Shown: positions 35,822 through 45,621 of the stretch, piece by piece
Numbering within the stretch: position 1 is the first letter of the stretch
Layout of the letters: each line of letters begins with the position of its first letter
Assembly (NCBI RefSeq): GCF_025567045.1
Contig: NZ_JAOQJK010000010.1
Span: 62,001 to 126,000 of the forward strand
DNA length: 64,000 nt
Source of the DNA: Barnesiella propionica
Lineage (GTDB): Bacteria > Bacteroidota > Bacteroidia > Bacteroidales > Barnesiellaceae
Reading direction: 5' to 3'
Made by a program: the position numbers and the translations under genes
The notes under the pieces: model-generated
Told to the model about the DNA's origin: nothing
The model's database searches: none
What the model saw: the letters and a program-made list of their open reading frames with translations, nothing else

Positions 35822-38800
35822 ATGAGAAAATGGTTTAAATATACACTCATAGCGATAGTATCGTTTCTGATTCTTTTACTATTGCTTCCCCTGCTCATTT
35901 ATCTGCCCCCTGTGCAAAAATGGGCTAAGAATGAGCTTATTACAATAGTATCGGAAAAAACCGGAATGGCATTAACCATCGAGGATATACATCTGGCATT
36001 CCCATTTGACCTTTCAGTCCGCAACAGTCTGCTGCTCAGCCAGTCAAAAGACACGATCTTAAAAAGCGGGGACATAAAAATAGACATAGAACTGTTACCG
36101 CTGTTCCATAAACAACTAAATGTACAAAAAATAGATATACGTAACACTTCCTTTAAATTCATAACCTCCGATTCAACCCTATCATTATCGGCAAAACTAC
36201 AATCTTTAATCCTTACAGCAGGTGAAATAGACTTGAAAAACGAATCGATAAGCATTCCTTATATCAGCCTTAACGAAGGAAATGTAGTACTCCACATGAA
36301 AGAAAGTTCGCCGGATACGACAGTGAAAGACAATTCCTCTATGAAGTGGAAAATCAAGGCCGACCGCATTAGCCTGAACAAAATATTTTATGAAATGAAA
36401 ATGCTTCCGGTTATCGACTTGCTCACAGCTTCGGTTCCACAGGCCGATTTGCGTAAAGGGCTCGTCGACATGGGAGCACACATTGTCAACATAAAATCTA
36501 TTACGTTAGAACAAGGAGCCTACCGCTATCTCACTCCCCCACCGACCCTGGTAACAATTAATAATGAAAAGGAGAAAATACCCGCCGACACTATTACATC
36601 CGCACCTTGGACCGTTACAGCTAACAGCATCAAAATTCTTCATAACCAAGCTATATATGCCGAAAACGGATACCGACCCTTATCAGGATTCGATCCAAAA
36701 TATATTGAAGTATCGGATTTCTCCATCGTAGTAGATTCTTTCTATAACAGGGGTACCGAGATTACCGTACCCATCCGTCAACTCGCTTTTAACGAAAGAT
36801 CGGGTATTTCGGTTATCCGTACATCCGGAACATTCATCATGGATTCTACAAGGATAGCATTACAAAAATTCTCTTTAGCGACACGGGATTCTGAGTTATC
36901 GGCCGACTTATCCGCTGGCGGAGGATTATTAACCAGTGATTATAACGCACCGGTTTCTGCTCGAATAAATGCTTGGATAAGTCTGAACGACATAAGTTCA
37001 TTCTATGGCGACACAAAAAAATATACACAAAGCCTGTCTCCGGCTTCACGTATTAATATGAACCTGACCGCTACCGGCAGTCTTAAAAGGCTGAATTTAT
37101 CCGAATTAAAAGCCGAATTGCCTTCCCATTTCCTATTGCATCTCTCCGGAAATGCGCAAAACATAACGGAACCTAAAAAATTATCAGCTTCGGTACAACT
37201 GAACGGAAATTTTACTAATATGGGATTTATCCGATACATGGTACCCGATACGGCTTTACAAAATCGTTTATCTATACCCTCTTTAACTTTAAAAGGTGAA
37301 GCAAAAGTATTACCGGACGATATGACAGCCCATTTAATTTGCTATGCAGGAAAAGGAAAATTGGCTCTTGAAGGAAGCTATTCCCCACAAAAAGAACTAT
37401 ACGATGCAACATTATCGCTGGATAGTTTTCCTCTTTTCCGATTTCTCCCAAAAGATTCGCTGGGTTATATAAGTTCACAAATAGAAGCAAATGGCAAAGG
37501 CTTCGATTTTCTGTCAGGTAAAACGACCGCTCAAATATCGGCAAAGATTCGTCAGCTCCAATATAAAGCATACGATTTCAACGGCATACAAGCAGATGTT
37601 TCACTGGCTGATAACCGACTCATAGCCGGAATTACGTCTCTTATTCCCGACCTTAAAGCGCATCTGGAATTCAACGGATATATATCGAAACAAAAATATA
37701 CCGGAAACCTTACAGGAAATATTCCCCACATGGATTTGCAAGCTGTTAAACTATCAGCCACTCCTCTCAAAGGCAGCATGAATTTCTCTATTAAGGGGAA
37801 CGCCGCACTACCCGATCAAATATATGACCTCGAAGCTAAAATAACAAAGCTCGAACTACTGGCAGATAAGGCAGAGATCAATTTCGAACAACTCTTATTA
37901 AAGGCAGAAACAGATTCCACTCATATAAAAGGAAATCTGAGATCGGGAGACATGTCGATAGACTTCTCCACACCATCCGGTCCCAATAACTTTCTGTCCG
38001 CAATTAACCGCACAATACCCATATTAAACGAACAGGTTAATAACAAACGTCTGGATATAGAGAGCCTGCAGCATGCTATGCCGGACTTCAGCTTGTCTGT
38101 TAATGCAGCCCGAAAAAATTTGCTGAACCAGTATCTATCCAGTATGGGAATGAATTTTCATAATCTAAATTTGAAAGCCGAGAATGATTCGCTCCTGAAT
38201 CTGTCTGCAGGTATCGACCGTTTTCAGGTAAGCGGTATTATTCTGGATACGGTACGCATGAAAGTAAATGAATCGAATGAACGTTTATATTATCATCTTA
38301 ACATACGTAATCGCCCGGATAATTTATTAGGGCAGACCGCCGCATTTGATCTGGACGGATATGTTTCGGGAAATAGCTCCCAATTCCTATGCATACAAAA
38401 GAATCAGCAAGGGAACGAAGGGTTCCACATAGGTTGCAAAGCCAGCCTGCAGGACTCCCTTTTGCGAATTTCTTTTTTCCCCAATCAACCGATCATAGGT
38501 TTTGAATCATGGAACCTGAATGAAGATAATTTTTTCGAATACAAGTTCGGCGAACATTTCGACGCAAATATAAGACTGGAACACAATGACAGGCATTTAA
38601 TCGTCGAAACACAACATAAAAACGGCTTTAATTTCCAGGAAGCCCTGCACGTAGATATGAAAGGAGTGGATATAGAATCCTGGCTCCAATTATCACCGTT
38701 CGCCCCTCCCGTCGCCGGATTATTGTCGGCTAACTTATTACTCAACTTTCCACAAAACACTACAAATGTGAAAGGTTCTTTAGGCATAGAAAATTTAAAA

Positions 38801-40543
38801 TATGATAAGCAACGCATCGGAACCGTAAATATGGAAATTGTTTATCAATTGGATTCCATAGGAAGGCAACAGGCAGCCTTGAACATGGATATAGACGGAA
38901 AAGAAGTTGCACGCATAGGCGGATATTATGCAGGAAACTCGCCTGAGCCGCTGAACATTACACTTAAACTAAACCAGCTTCCCCTTTCTACGGCAAATCC
39001 GTTTCTTCCCGGTGACATGGCACATCTTCAGGGAGGTCTTAACGGGGAAATCTCCGTTACCGGAAAAACAGAATCGCCTTTGCTTAACGGATGGTTACAG
39101 ACCGACACGACAGCTTTTTCCGTTCCTATGATAGGGACTTCGTATAATTTATCTGATAATAAAATACTTATCGATGAGGGAATATTACACTTTGACGAAT
39201 ATTCCGTCACAGGTCCCAATCAAAAACCTCTATACGTAAGCGGTGATATAAATTTAAAAGATTTTTCCCACATATATACCGATCTGCGTTTGCATGCTTC
39301 GGAGTTCCAGCCTATCCGTGTAGACAAAAACAGTAAATCCATGGTATACGGAAAAGCTATCATTGACCTTGAAACGACAGTCAAAGGACCACTCGATCGA
39401 CTGACCATCAGAGGAAATGTGGACCTGCTGAACGGAACCGAAGTTACTTATGTCATGAGAGATTCGCCGCTCGAACTGAAACAGCAGGAAAATAATATGG
39501 TGACTTTCGTCGCATTTAATGACTCGACCGCTATAGAAGAAACAGATTCTGTACCCAAAAACACCATCATAGGTATGGATATCCTGATGAATCTGAATAT
39601 AGCGCCATCGGTAAAAATGGCCATAAATCTCTCGGCAGACGGAAGTAACCGCATAGACCTGGAAGGGGGAGGATCTCTCACCTATACCATGAATACACTG
39701 GGAGACAGCCGTTTTACCGGGAAATATGTATTGAGCGGAGGATATGTGCGTTACAACCCGCCTATCATATCACAAAAGTTATTTAAAATACAACAAGGAA
39801 GCGATGTGACCTGGAACGGTAATATGCTCGACCCTATACTCAATATTACCGCAATAGAAACCTTGCGAACCAGTGTAACCGAAGAAAACCAGAACAGCCG
39901 GATTGTAAATTTTGACATCAGTATAGAAATAAAAAATACCCTGGAACGGTTATCCGTATCTTTCGGGCTGTCCGCCCCCCAGGATCTTACCATCCAAAAC
40001 CAGCTCCAGTCTCTTACTGCGGAGCAAAGAGCCTCGCAAGCCATGAATCTGTTACTATATAATACTTATACAGGTCCCGGAACCACCGCCAAAGCTAATC
40101 TTACAGGTAATCCGCTAAATTCATTCCTGCAAAAGGAATTGAATCAATGGGCGCAAAATAATCTCAAAAATATAGACCTTTCGTTCGGAATCAGCGAATA
40201 TGACGATCAAAGAACCGGAGGAGCCACAACGCGCACCGATTATTCGTACAAAGTATCCAAAACACTATTCGACGACCGGTTCAAAGTCGTGATAGGAGGA
40301 AGTTTCAGTCCCGACGCGACCACGAACGAAGATCTGAAAGAAAACCTCATAGACGATATATCTCTCGAATACATGCTCAACAAAAGGGAAAACATGTATA
40401 TTAAGATATTCCGCCATAATGATTATGAAAGCATACTGGAAGGAGAAATAACTCAAACGGGAGTCGGGTTTGTCGTACGTAAAAAGTTATCGAATCTACT
40501 TGATCTATTCCGGTTCAGTAACCGTAAAAAGAAAGAAAATTAA
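35822..40543 (+). CDS. tamB: Translocation and assembly module protein TamB
   Basis: The 1573-residue protein has one N-terminal membrane anchor (about 5-32). A very long beta-rich body of AsmA/TamB-like repeats spans the periplasm and is thought to carry phospholipid or help outer-membrane protein assembly. The conserved C-terminal TamB domain is seen from about 1200 to 1540, with LDLETTVKGPLDRLTIRG-like strands, GKYVLSGGYVRYNPPI, FEIKIEIKN-type repeats and SYKVSKTLFDDRFKVVIGG. The stop is 2 nt before the tamL start, so the two are translated together and likely form one complex. Confidence 0.92.
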   Translation: MRKWFKYTLIAIVSFLILLLLLPLLIYLPPVQKWAKNELITIVSEKTGMALTIEDIHLAFPFDLSVRNSLLLSQSKDTILKSGDIKIDIELLPLFHKQLNVQKIDIRNTSFKFITSDSTLSLSAKLQSLILTAGEIDLKNESISIPYISLNEGNVVLHMKESSPDTTVKDNSSMKWKIKADRISLNKIFYEMKMLPVIDLLTASVPQADLRKGLVDMGAHIVNIKSITLEQGAYRYLTPPPTLVTINNEKEKIPADTITSAPWTVTANSIKILHNQAIYAENGYRPLSGFDPKYIEVSDFSIVVDSFYNRGTEITVPIRQLAFNERSGISVIRTSGTFIMDSTRIALQKFSLATRDSELSADLSAGGGLLTSDYNAPVSARINAWISLNDISSFYGDTKKYTQSLSPASRINMNLTATGSLKRLNLSELKAELPSHFLLHLSGNAQNITEPKKLSASVQLNGNFTNMGFIRYMVPDTALQNRLSIPSLTLKGEAKVLPDDMTAHLICYAGKGKLALEGSYSPQKELYDATLSLDSFPLFRFLPKDSLGYISSQIEANGKGFDFLSGKTTAQISAKIRQLQYKAYDFNGIQADVSLADNRLIAGITSLIPDLKAHLEFNGYISKQKYTGNLTGNIPHMDLQAVKLSATPLKGSMNFSIKGNAALPDQIYDLEAKITKLELLADKAEINFEQLLLKAETDSTHIKGNLRSGDMSIDFSTPSGPNNFLSAINRTIPILNEQVNNKRLDIESLQHAMPDFSLSVNAARKNLLNQYLSSMGMNFHNLNLKAENDSLLNLSAGIDRFQVSGIILDTVRMKVNESNERLYYHLNIRNRPDNLLGQTAAFDLDGYVSGNSSQFLCIQKNQQGNEGFHIGCKASLQDSLLRISFFPNQPIIGFESWNLNEDNFFEYKFGEHFDANIRLEHNDRHLIVETQHKNGFNFQEALHVDMKGVDIESWLQLSPFAPPVAGLLSANLLLNFPQNTTNVKGSLGIENLKYDKQRIGTVNMEIVYQLDSIGRQQAALNMDIDGKEVARIGGYYAGNSPEPLNITLKLNQLPLSTANPFLPGDMAHLQGGLNGEISVTGKTESPLLNGWLQTDTTAFSVPMIGTSYNLSDNKILIDEGILHFDEYSVTGPNQKPLYVSGDINLKDFSHIYTDLRLHASEFQPIRVDKNSKSMVYGKAIIDLETTVKGPLDRLTIRGNVDLLNGTEVTYVMRDSPLELKQQENNMVTFVAFNDSTAIEETDSVPKNTIIGMDILMNLNIAPSVKMAINLSADGSNRIDLEGGGSLTYTMNTLGDSRFTGKYVLSGGYVRYNPPIISQKLFKIQQGSDVTWNGNMLDPILNITAIETLRTSVTEENQNSRIVNFDISIEIKNTLERLSVSFGLSAPQDLTIQNQLQSLTAEQRASQAMNLLLYNTYTGPGTTAKANLTGNPLNSFLQKELNQWAQNNLKNIDLSFGISEYDDQRTGGATTRTDYSYKVSKTLFDDRFKVVIGGSFSPDATTNEDLKENLIDDISLEYMLNKRENMYIKIFRHNDYESILEGEITQTGVGFVVRKKLSNLLDLFRFSNRKKKEN

Positions 40544-40545
40544 CT

Positions 40546-42852
40546 ATGAAAGCCTGGAAAAAAATACTATACGCTTTAATATCGGGAACCATTCTGGTTT
40601 CCTGCTCGACGACCAGCAGGTTAGGCGAAGGTGAAGTATTGTATACAGGTGTAAAAAAAATGAAGATAGAACCCGAAGAAGGAGTAGAAGTGCCCGGAAG
40701 TGTTACGTCGCAAGTACGTTCCACTTTATCTGTACCTGCCAATAATTCATTATATGCACCTTATATACGTTCACCCTTTCCTATAGGGCTATGGGTATAC
40801 AACTACATGAAACCTTCTAAAAATACAGGGCTAAAACACTGGATATATGAAAAACTGGCAAAAGAACCCGTTCTCATCTCTACCGTACAGCCCGAATTAA
40901 GGTTGCGCGTTGTACAGGATATCCTTAACAACAACGGATATTTCGGGTCTAAAACCAAATATGAAATACTATATAATAAAAAAAATAAAAAGAAAGCAAG
41001 GATAAACTATTGGGTGGAAATTGCTCCGGCCTATACACTGGACAGCATTTATCTGCCCGAAAACAATACGCGTCTCACTCAGATCATCGACAGTATATAC
41101 AGCCGTTCCCCTATACAACCGGGAACACGGTATTGCCTCGATTCACTCGCTTCGGTCAGGAATAATGTTACCCAAGTCGTCCGGAATATGGGATATTATT
41201 ATTTTAGACCGGAATATATAGAATATCTGGCCGACACAACACAAAAAGATCAACGTGTAGACCTGAAACTCATCCTCCGCAAAGGTATACCGGCCGAAGC
41301 ACTAAAAGCATACCGCGTGGGAAAAATAAACATATCTCTACCCAGTGCATCAGGCAAAGGCGAATGGGATACGATACGGCAACGGGACATGACCGTCGCA
41401 TTCCAAAAACCTATACACCTGAGAAAATCGGTACTTCCCCAGAATATTCTGCTCCATACAGGACAATACTTTTCGGTTAATCAGGAGAACCTCACACAAA
41501 CGAAGCTCACCCGCTTGGGTATTTTCCGGTCGGTTTCGGTAAATGTAACGCCGCTGGATTCCCTGAAAGGAAAAGATTCTTTGGACGTATCTATCGAAAC
41601 TCCTTTCGACATTCCGCTGGAAGCCTCACTGGAAGCAAACGTATCTTCCAAGTCGAACAGCTATCTGGGGCCGGGACTGGTATTCGGAATCAATCACCGG
41701 AACATTTTCGGAGGAGGAGAAAAACTTTCGGTAAAGCTGAACGGCAGTTACGAATGGCAAACGGGAGGAGGATCCTCCAAAGGTAAATCATCATTATTCA
41801 ATTCCTATGAAATAGGCTTGAACAGTACCCTCTCCATCCCACGGCTGTTAGGTCTGAAATTTATGCCGCACAGCCGGAGATTCGATACCAATACCAATTT
41901 CCAGTTAGGAGCAAACTTATTGAACAGGCCCCACTATTTTCGTATGGCATCGTTCAACATTTCGTATGGTTACGATTATCAATCAGCATCAACACGTTTT
42001 CACAACCTAACCATAGCGAAGCTGACTTACACGAAACTATTGAATACGACGGAAGCCTTCGACAAGACCATGGAAGAAAATCCTGCTATTGCGATGAGCT
42101 TTAGCAACCAATTTATACCCACTTCTTCCTACACCTACACATTCGATAACCGGCAAAGGGAAAAAAACGACCGGTGGGTATGGCAGATATCAGGAACCTC
42201 TGCCGGAAATATATTATGGAGCATCATGGAAGTTTTCGGGAAAAAAGGGGAAAAGAAACTGTTCGGAAGCCCCTTTTCACAATTCATCAAAGGGACGAAC
42301 GAAGTGAAATATTATCACAGGATAAGAACCGATAACTGGCTGGCAACCCGATTGCTCATAGGAGCCGGATATGCTTACGGAAACTCCAAGCAAATGCCCT
42401 ATAGCGAACAATTTTATATCGGAGGAGCCAACAGCATACGAGCATTCACCATACGCTCTCTGGGGCCGGGAAGTTACCGTCCGCCAGCAGACGACTCCTA
42501 CGGTTATTTCGATCAGACCGGGAATTTCAAACTGGAAGCAAATGTGGAATTCCGTTTTAAAATAGCCGGAAACCTGCATGGTGCGATATTCGTCGATGCC
42601 GGAAACATATGGTTATTGAAAAAAGATCCTCTACGTCCCGGCGGGGAACTGAACGCCAAAACATTTCTCAAAGATATTGCTTTAGGAACCGGAATAGGAC
42701 TTCGGTACGACATCAGTATGCTCGTATTACGCGCCGACCTGGGCATAGGGATACACACTCCTTATGAGAATCCCGATAAAAAAAGCTATTATAACATGAC
42801 TTCTTTTAAGAAAAGTCTGGCATTTCATCTGGCGATCGGATACCCTTTCTGA
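40546..42852 (+). CDS. tamL: TamL, lipoprotein-type Omp85/BamA-family outer-membrane protein
   Basis: The 768-residue protein begins with a signal peptide ending in a lipobox (TILVSCSTT). POTRA-like repeats (about 25-400) come next, then the Omp85 barrel with LSVKLNGSYEWQTGGG and the conserved loop-6 region YIGGANSIRAFTIRSLGPG. The C-terminal strand FHLAIGYPF ends in Phe, as in barrel substrates. Bacteroidetes have this lipidated TamA version, called TamL, encoded with TamB. Confidence 0.9.
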   Translation: MKAWKKILYALISGTILVSCSTTSRLGEGEVLYTGVKKMKIEPEEGVEVPGSVTSQVRSTLSVPANNSLYAPYIRSPFPIGLWVYNYMKPSKNTGLKHWIYEKLAKEPVLISTVQPELRLRVVQDILNNNGYFGSKTKYEILYNKKNKKKARINYWVEIAPAYTLDSIYLPENNTRLTQIIDSIYSRSPIQPGTRYCLDSLASVRNNVTQVVRNMGYYYFRPEYIEYLADTTQKDQRVDLKLILRKGIPAEALKAYRVGKINISLPSASGKGEWDTIRQRDMTVAFQKPIHLRKSVLPQNILLHTGQYFSVNQENLTQTKLTRLGIFRSVSVNVTPLDSLKGKDSLDVSIETPFDIPLEASLEANVSSKSNSYLGPGLVFGINHRNIFGGGEKLSVKLNGSYEWQTGGGSSKGKSSLFNSYEIGLNSTLSIPRLLGLKFMPHSRRFDTNTNFQLGANLLNRPHYFRMASFNISYGYDYQSASTRFHNLTIAKLTYTKLLNTTEAFDKTMEENPAIAMSFSNQFIPTSSYTYTFDNRQREKNDRWVWQISGTSAGNILWSIMEVFGKKGEKKLFGSPFSQFIKGTNEVKYYHRIRTDNWLATRLLIGAGYAYGNSKQMPYSEQFYIGGANSIRAFTIRSLGPGSYRPPADDSYGYFDQTGNFKLEANVEFRFKIAGNLHGAIFVDAGNIWLLKKDPLRPGGELNAKTFLKDIALGTGIGLRYDISMLVLRADLGIGIHTPYENPDKKSYYNMTSFKKSLAFHLAIGYPF

Positions 42853-43267
42853 TATTTTTAAAGACAATATCTACATGCGGAGTATGGGTAAAAAACATTA
42901 CTTTTGTGTTCTTTTACAGACAAAATGCTCCTATGAAAGATAAAGATATCTTCTGTCTCCTGCTGTTCTGCCATATCTGTACCACCGGATTATACCTGCG
43001 CAAATTCAAGTACTTAAACAATTATCGGCATTCACCGTAAACCGGAGTTATAATCTGGAACCGGCCTATATTTTATCTTATTAAATGAGACAAAAGAATT
43101 GAATTTTCCATTTTATATCGGATTAGGACTTATCACATTATCAGTCATTCTGCAAATAATTTAATGTTCTTTGTCCCCAAAGACGCCCTGCATAAGTCCC
43201 TGTTTCCGCTGCTATTTTTTTATATTTCATGTCACGTTTTTCTATTATTACCGTCTCCATAATATAA
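42853..43267 (+). other. 415-bp intergenic region with a possible eroded membrane-protein gene
   Basis: A -7-like box TACTTTTG (42899-42906) precedes ATG 42933, which opens a 34-residue frame (MKDKDIFCLLLFCHICTTG). After its stop, a second frame around 43055-43163 reads GTGLYFILLNETKELNFPFY followed by a hydrophobic stretch. These look like pieces of a small membrane-protein gene split by a frameshift and stops. The evidence is weak and a chance origin is possible. The sigma-factor promoter must also lie here. Confidence 0.3.
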
Positions 43268-43777
43268 ATGAAGATCAAAGCTTTCAAAATAAAAGTCATA
43301 CCGCTCCGGGACAGGTTACTGAACTATGCCAGGAAAATGACGGAAAACAACGAAGACGCGGAAGACGCAGTACAAGATGTTTTTCTGAAACTTTGGCATA
43401 TGAGAAAAGACCTGGAGAAATACAATAATATAGAAGCTTTAGCCGTAGAAATCACAAAAAACACCTGCATAGACAAGTGGAGAAGAAAAAAAATAGAAAC
43501 CGAGCCTCTGGAAATTATCGAGAAAGTCAGTACCCGGTACGACCCTGTCACCCTTCTGGAACAAAAAGATAACATACAATTGATACGGGAAATCATATTA
43601 TCTCTTCCTTATTTACAAAAAACCATTATCAAAATGAAAGATATTGAAGGATATGAAACGGAAGAAATAGCTGAAATAACCGGAACTAACGCCGAATCGG
43701 TACGTAAAAACCTTTCAAGGGCCAGGAAAACAGTAAGGGATATATATTTTAAAATGACTTGTGAAAAAACAAATTAA
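43268..43777 (+). CDS. ECF-type RNA polymerase sigma factor
   Basis: The 169-residue protein has sigma region 2 (RLLNYARKMTENNEDAEDAV, then VFLKLWHMRKDL and NTCIDKWRRKK). Region 4 (LPYLQKTIIKMKDIEGYETE, then EIAEITGTNAESVRKNLSRA) ends the protein. The size and missing region 3 are typical of ECF sigma factors. It is the first gene of a four-gene operon with a membrane anti-sigma candidate 4 nt downstream, so it probably answers an envelope signal. Confidence 0.92.
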   Translation: MKIKAFKIKVIPLRDRLLNYARKMTENNEDAEDAVQDVFLKLWHMRKDLEKYNNIEALAVEITKNTCIDKWRRKKIETEPLEIIEKVSTRYDPVTLLEQKDNIQLIREIILSLPYLQKTIIKMKDIEGYETEEIAEITGTNAESVRKNLSRARKTVRDIYFKMTCEKTN

Positions 43778-43781
43778 AAAC

Positions 43782-44189
43782 ATGAATATCGAAGATTTAT
43801 TACATAAATATTTTGAAGGTAAGACTTCACGAAAAGAAGAATTACAATTAAGAAAATATTTCACACAAGAAAATATTCCTTTTGAGCGGGAACGTTATCG
43901 TCCGCTATTTTCATACTTCGTCGAAGAGAGCAAATCAAGCACTCCATCTTTGCACATCGGTAGGCACAGAAAAAAAATATTATATACGATCGGCAGCATA
44001 GCAGCCTGTGCTTTCCTTGCCATAAGCATATTCTATCAGGAAAGAGGCTTTTGTGATTATAAAAATTATGTTATTATTGACGGACAGCTATATACCAATG
44101 AATACCTGATAAGAGAAAAAGCACAGTCCGCCTTTAAAGATGTTTCTTTCGACGAACCGGATACATTCAATCTTTTATTCAACGATTAA
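43782..44189 (+). CDS. Probable membrane-bound anti-sigma factor
   Basis: The 135-residue protein has a helical cytoplasmic part with LLHKYFEGKTSRKEELQLRK, the common start of Bacteroidetes anti-sigma proteins. A single membrane helix follows (ILYTIGSIAACAFLAISIFY, about 68-88), and then a short periplasmic tail. There is no zinc-binding H-x3-C-x2-C motif. The ATG at 43782 is preferred over an in-frame GTG at 43761 because the latter overlaps the sigma gene. The role is inferred from position and topology. Confidence 0.65.
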   Translation: MNIEDLLHKYFEGKTSRKEELQLRKYFTQENIPFERERYRPLFSYFVEESKSSTPSLHIGRHRKKILYTIGSIAACAFLAISIFYQERGFCDYKNYVIIDGQLYTNEYLIREKAQSAFKDVSFDEPDTFNLLFND

Positions 44190-44209
44190 TTTTATTAAAA
44201 CTCAAAACC

Positions 44210-44656
44210 ATGAATAAAATAATCCGCATCATTCTCTTCATCCTTATCATTAGCGGCGTCGGTCAAAGCTATGCCCAGCAAGGATTACAAATAGCCTCTT
44301 TGTTTCAAAAATATGGAAAGCAAAAAGGTGTGACGGTTGTGGAACTTTCCAAAGAAATGCTGGAAACCTATGAAATGACTTTATATAAAAGCATTAGTTT
44401 CAAGGATACAGAAAAATTCATGCCCGAAATACGACGTTGTCTGGAAAGCGATAAAAAACGGGCCAGAAAGATCAAAGAAATAATTGAGGAAGGAGAAGTA
44501 AAATCAGGCTATTATCAACTACCTCCTCAAAAGGGAGAGATAAATCGTTTTATTCTTTTTAAAACAGGAAAGAAGGGATCGGCAACTCTACTATATATCG
44601 AAGGTGAATTAGATGCCGACGACCTGGTCACCATGCTATTCATGAAAAAAGATTAA
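44210..44656 (+). CDS. Exported small protein, DUF4252/DUF6108-like
   Basis: The 148-residue protein has a signal peptide ending YAQQ. The mature part contains LFQKYGKQKGVTVVELSKEM, YKSISFKDTEKFMPEIRRCL and a C-terminal LLYIEGELDADDLVTMLF. This resembles small periplasmic families often encoded with ECF sigma factors in Bacteroidetes. I am not certain which DUF applies. It lies between the anti-sigma and barrel genes. Confidence 0.6.
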   Translation: MNKIIRIILFILIISGVGQSYAQQGLQIASLFQKYGKQKGVTVVELSKEMLETYEMTLYKSISFKDTEKFMPEIRRCLESDKKRARKIKEIIEEGEVKSGYYQLPPQKGEINRFILFKTGKKGSATLLYIEGELDADDLVTMLFMKKD

Positions 44657-44673
44657 CCCATAACTTACACAAA

Positions 44674-45534
44674 ATGAAACACATTTTTTTATCAGGACTT
44701 ATTCTCCTTTTGCCAGTATGCGCCATAGCTCAGGAAAAAGCCTATACCGATACCACTATCTTTATCGGCAATAAAAAACTTGAAATTAAAGAATCGGCCG
44801 AAAAAATCAAGGTAAAAATATTCGAACCGTCATCCTCAGGCGATACGATCGAAAACGACCAAATCTTCGAAGGGGTTTATAAGGATGGAAAAAGTACAGA
44901 AAGGAGAATTATATTATCCGCTCCATTTTACCGCAAACACAAGAACAATCTGGTCGGGTTCTACTTAGGCATGAATAATTTCGCTTGTAAAGGAGATATC
45001 AATCTGTCGCAAATTCGTTCATGGGAAGTTGGCATGTATCTTTTCGAAGCAGATATTCCTCTGGGCAAAAGTAAAAAATGGTCTATTGTAACCGGTATCG
45101 GATTTAAAGGAAACTGGTACGGCTATAACGGCAACCGTGCTTTCAGAGAAGAAAACGGTGTAACAAAATGGCTGCCGGCCCCGGAAGGAAAAGTATATAC
45201 AAGCAGCAGTTTTTATCATTTCTCCACGATAATCCCCGTATTATTATCCTGGCAGACTCCCCGGAAAAAAAATCCGTTCTTCGTACAAGGGGGTATAGAA
45301 GCCGACATACGAGCCATTCCGGGCTGTACGGTAAAATATAAAGACGAGAACGGTAAAAAACATACGGAAAATTACAGAGACAGAAATGCCGAGCCCGGAG
45401 GAGGAAATATATTCCTGCATATGGGAATAGGAGAACTGGGAATTTACGGACGTTACTCGATTGATCGCCTTTTCGAGAAAGGAAAAGGTCCCGATGTAAG
45501 ACCATTCTCCATTGGGATTAGCTGGACCTTGTAA
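44674..45534 (+). CDS. Putative outer-membrane beta-barrel protein
   Basis: The 286-residue protein has a signal peptide (HIFLSGLILLLPVCAIAQ). A short N-terminal domain follows, then alternating amphipathic strands such as NLVGFYLGMNNFACKGDINL, WEVGMYLFEADIPLGKSKKW and a terminal strand PFSIGISWTL. Such a layout is usual for small porin-like barrels. It ends the sigma operon, so it may be a target or sensor of that system. Confidence 0.65.
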   Translation: MKHIFLSGLILLLPVCAIAQEKAYTDTTIFIGNKKLEIKESAEKIKVKIFEPSSSGDTIENDQIFEGVYKDGKSTERRIILSAPFYRKHKNNLVGFYLGMNNFACKGDINLSQIRSWEVGMYLFEADIPLGKSKKWSIVTGIGFKGNWYGYNGNRAFREENGVTKWLPAPEGKVYTSSSFYHFSTIIPVLLSWQTPRKKNPFFVQGGIEADIRAIPGCTVKYKDENGKKHTENYRDRNAEPGGGNIFLHMGIGELGIYGRYSIDRLFEKGKGPDVRPFSIGISWTL

Positions 45535-45546
45535 AAAACAGGATAG

Positions 45547-45595
45547 CCTATAGAAAGAAAAACTTACATCTCCCGTATATTTTTCTTTCTATAGG
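45547..45595. terminator. Bidirectional terminator after the sigma operon
   Basis: 16-nt perfect arms (45547-45562 and 45580-45595, core CCTATAGAAAG) lie between convergent genes. Confidence 0.88.
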
Positions 45596-45621
45596 TTACA
45601 AATATATTTACTAACGACCGG

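Noticed and set aside
35899..40456. Several antisense frames of 60-120 codons within tamB
   Set aside because: They are shadows of the long tamB frame with no independent support.
43171..43428. 85-codon plus frame overlapping the sigma factor start
   Set aside because: It runs out of frame across the sigma gene and has no family features.
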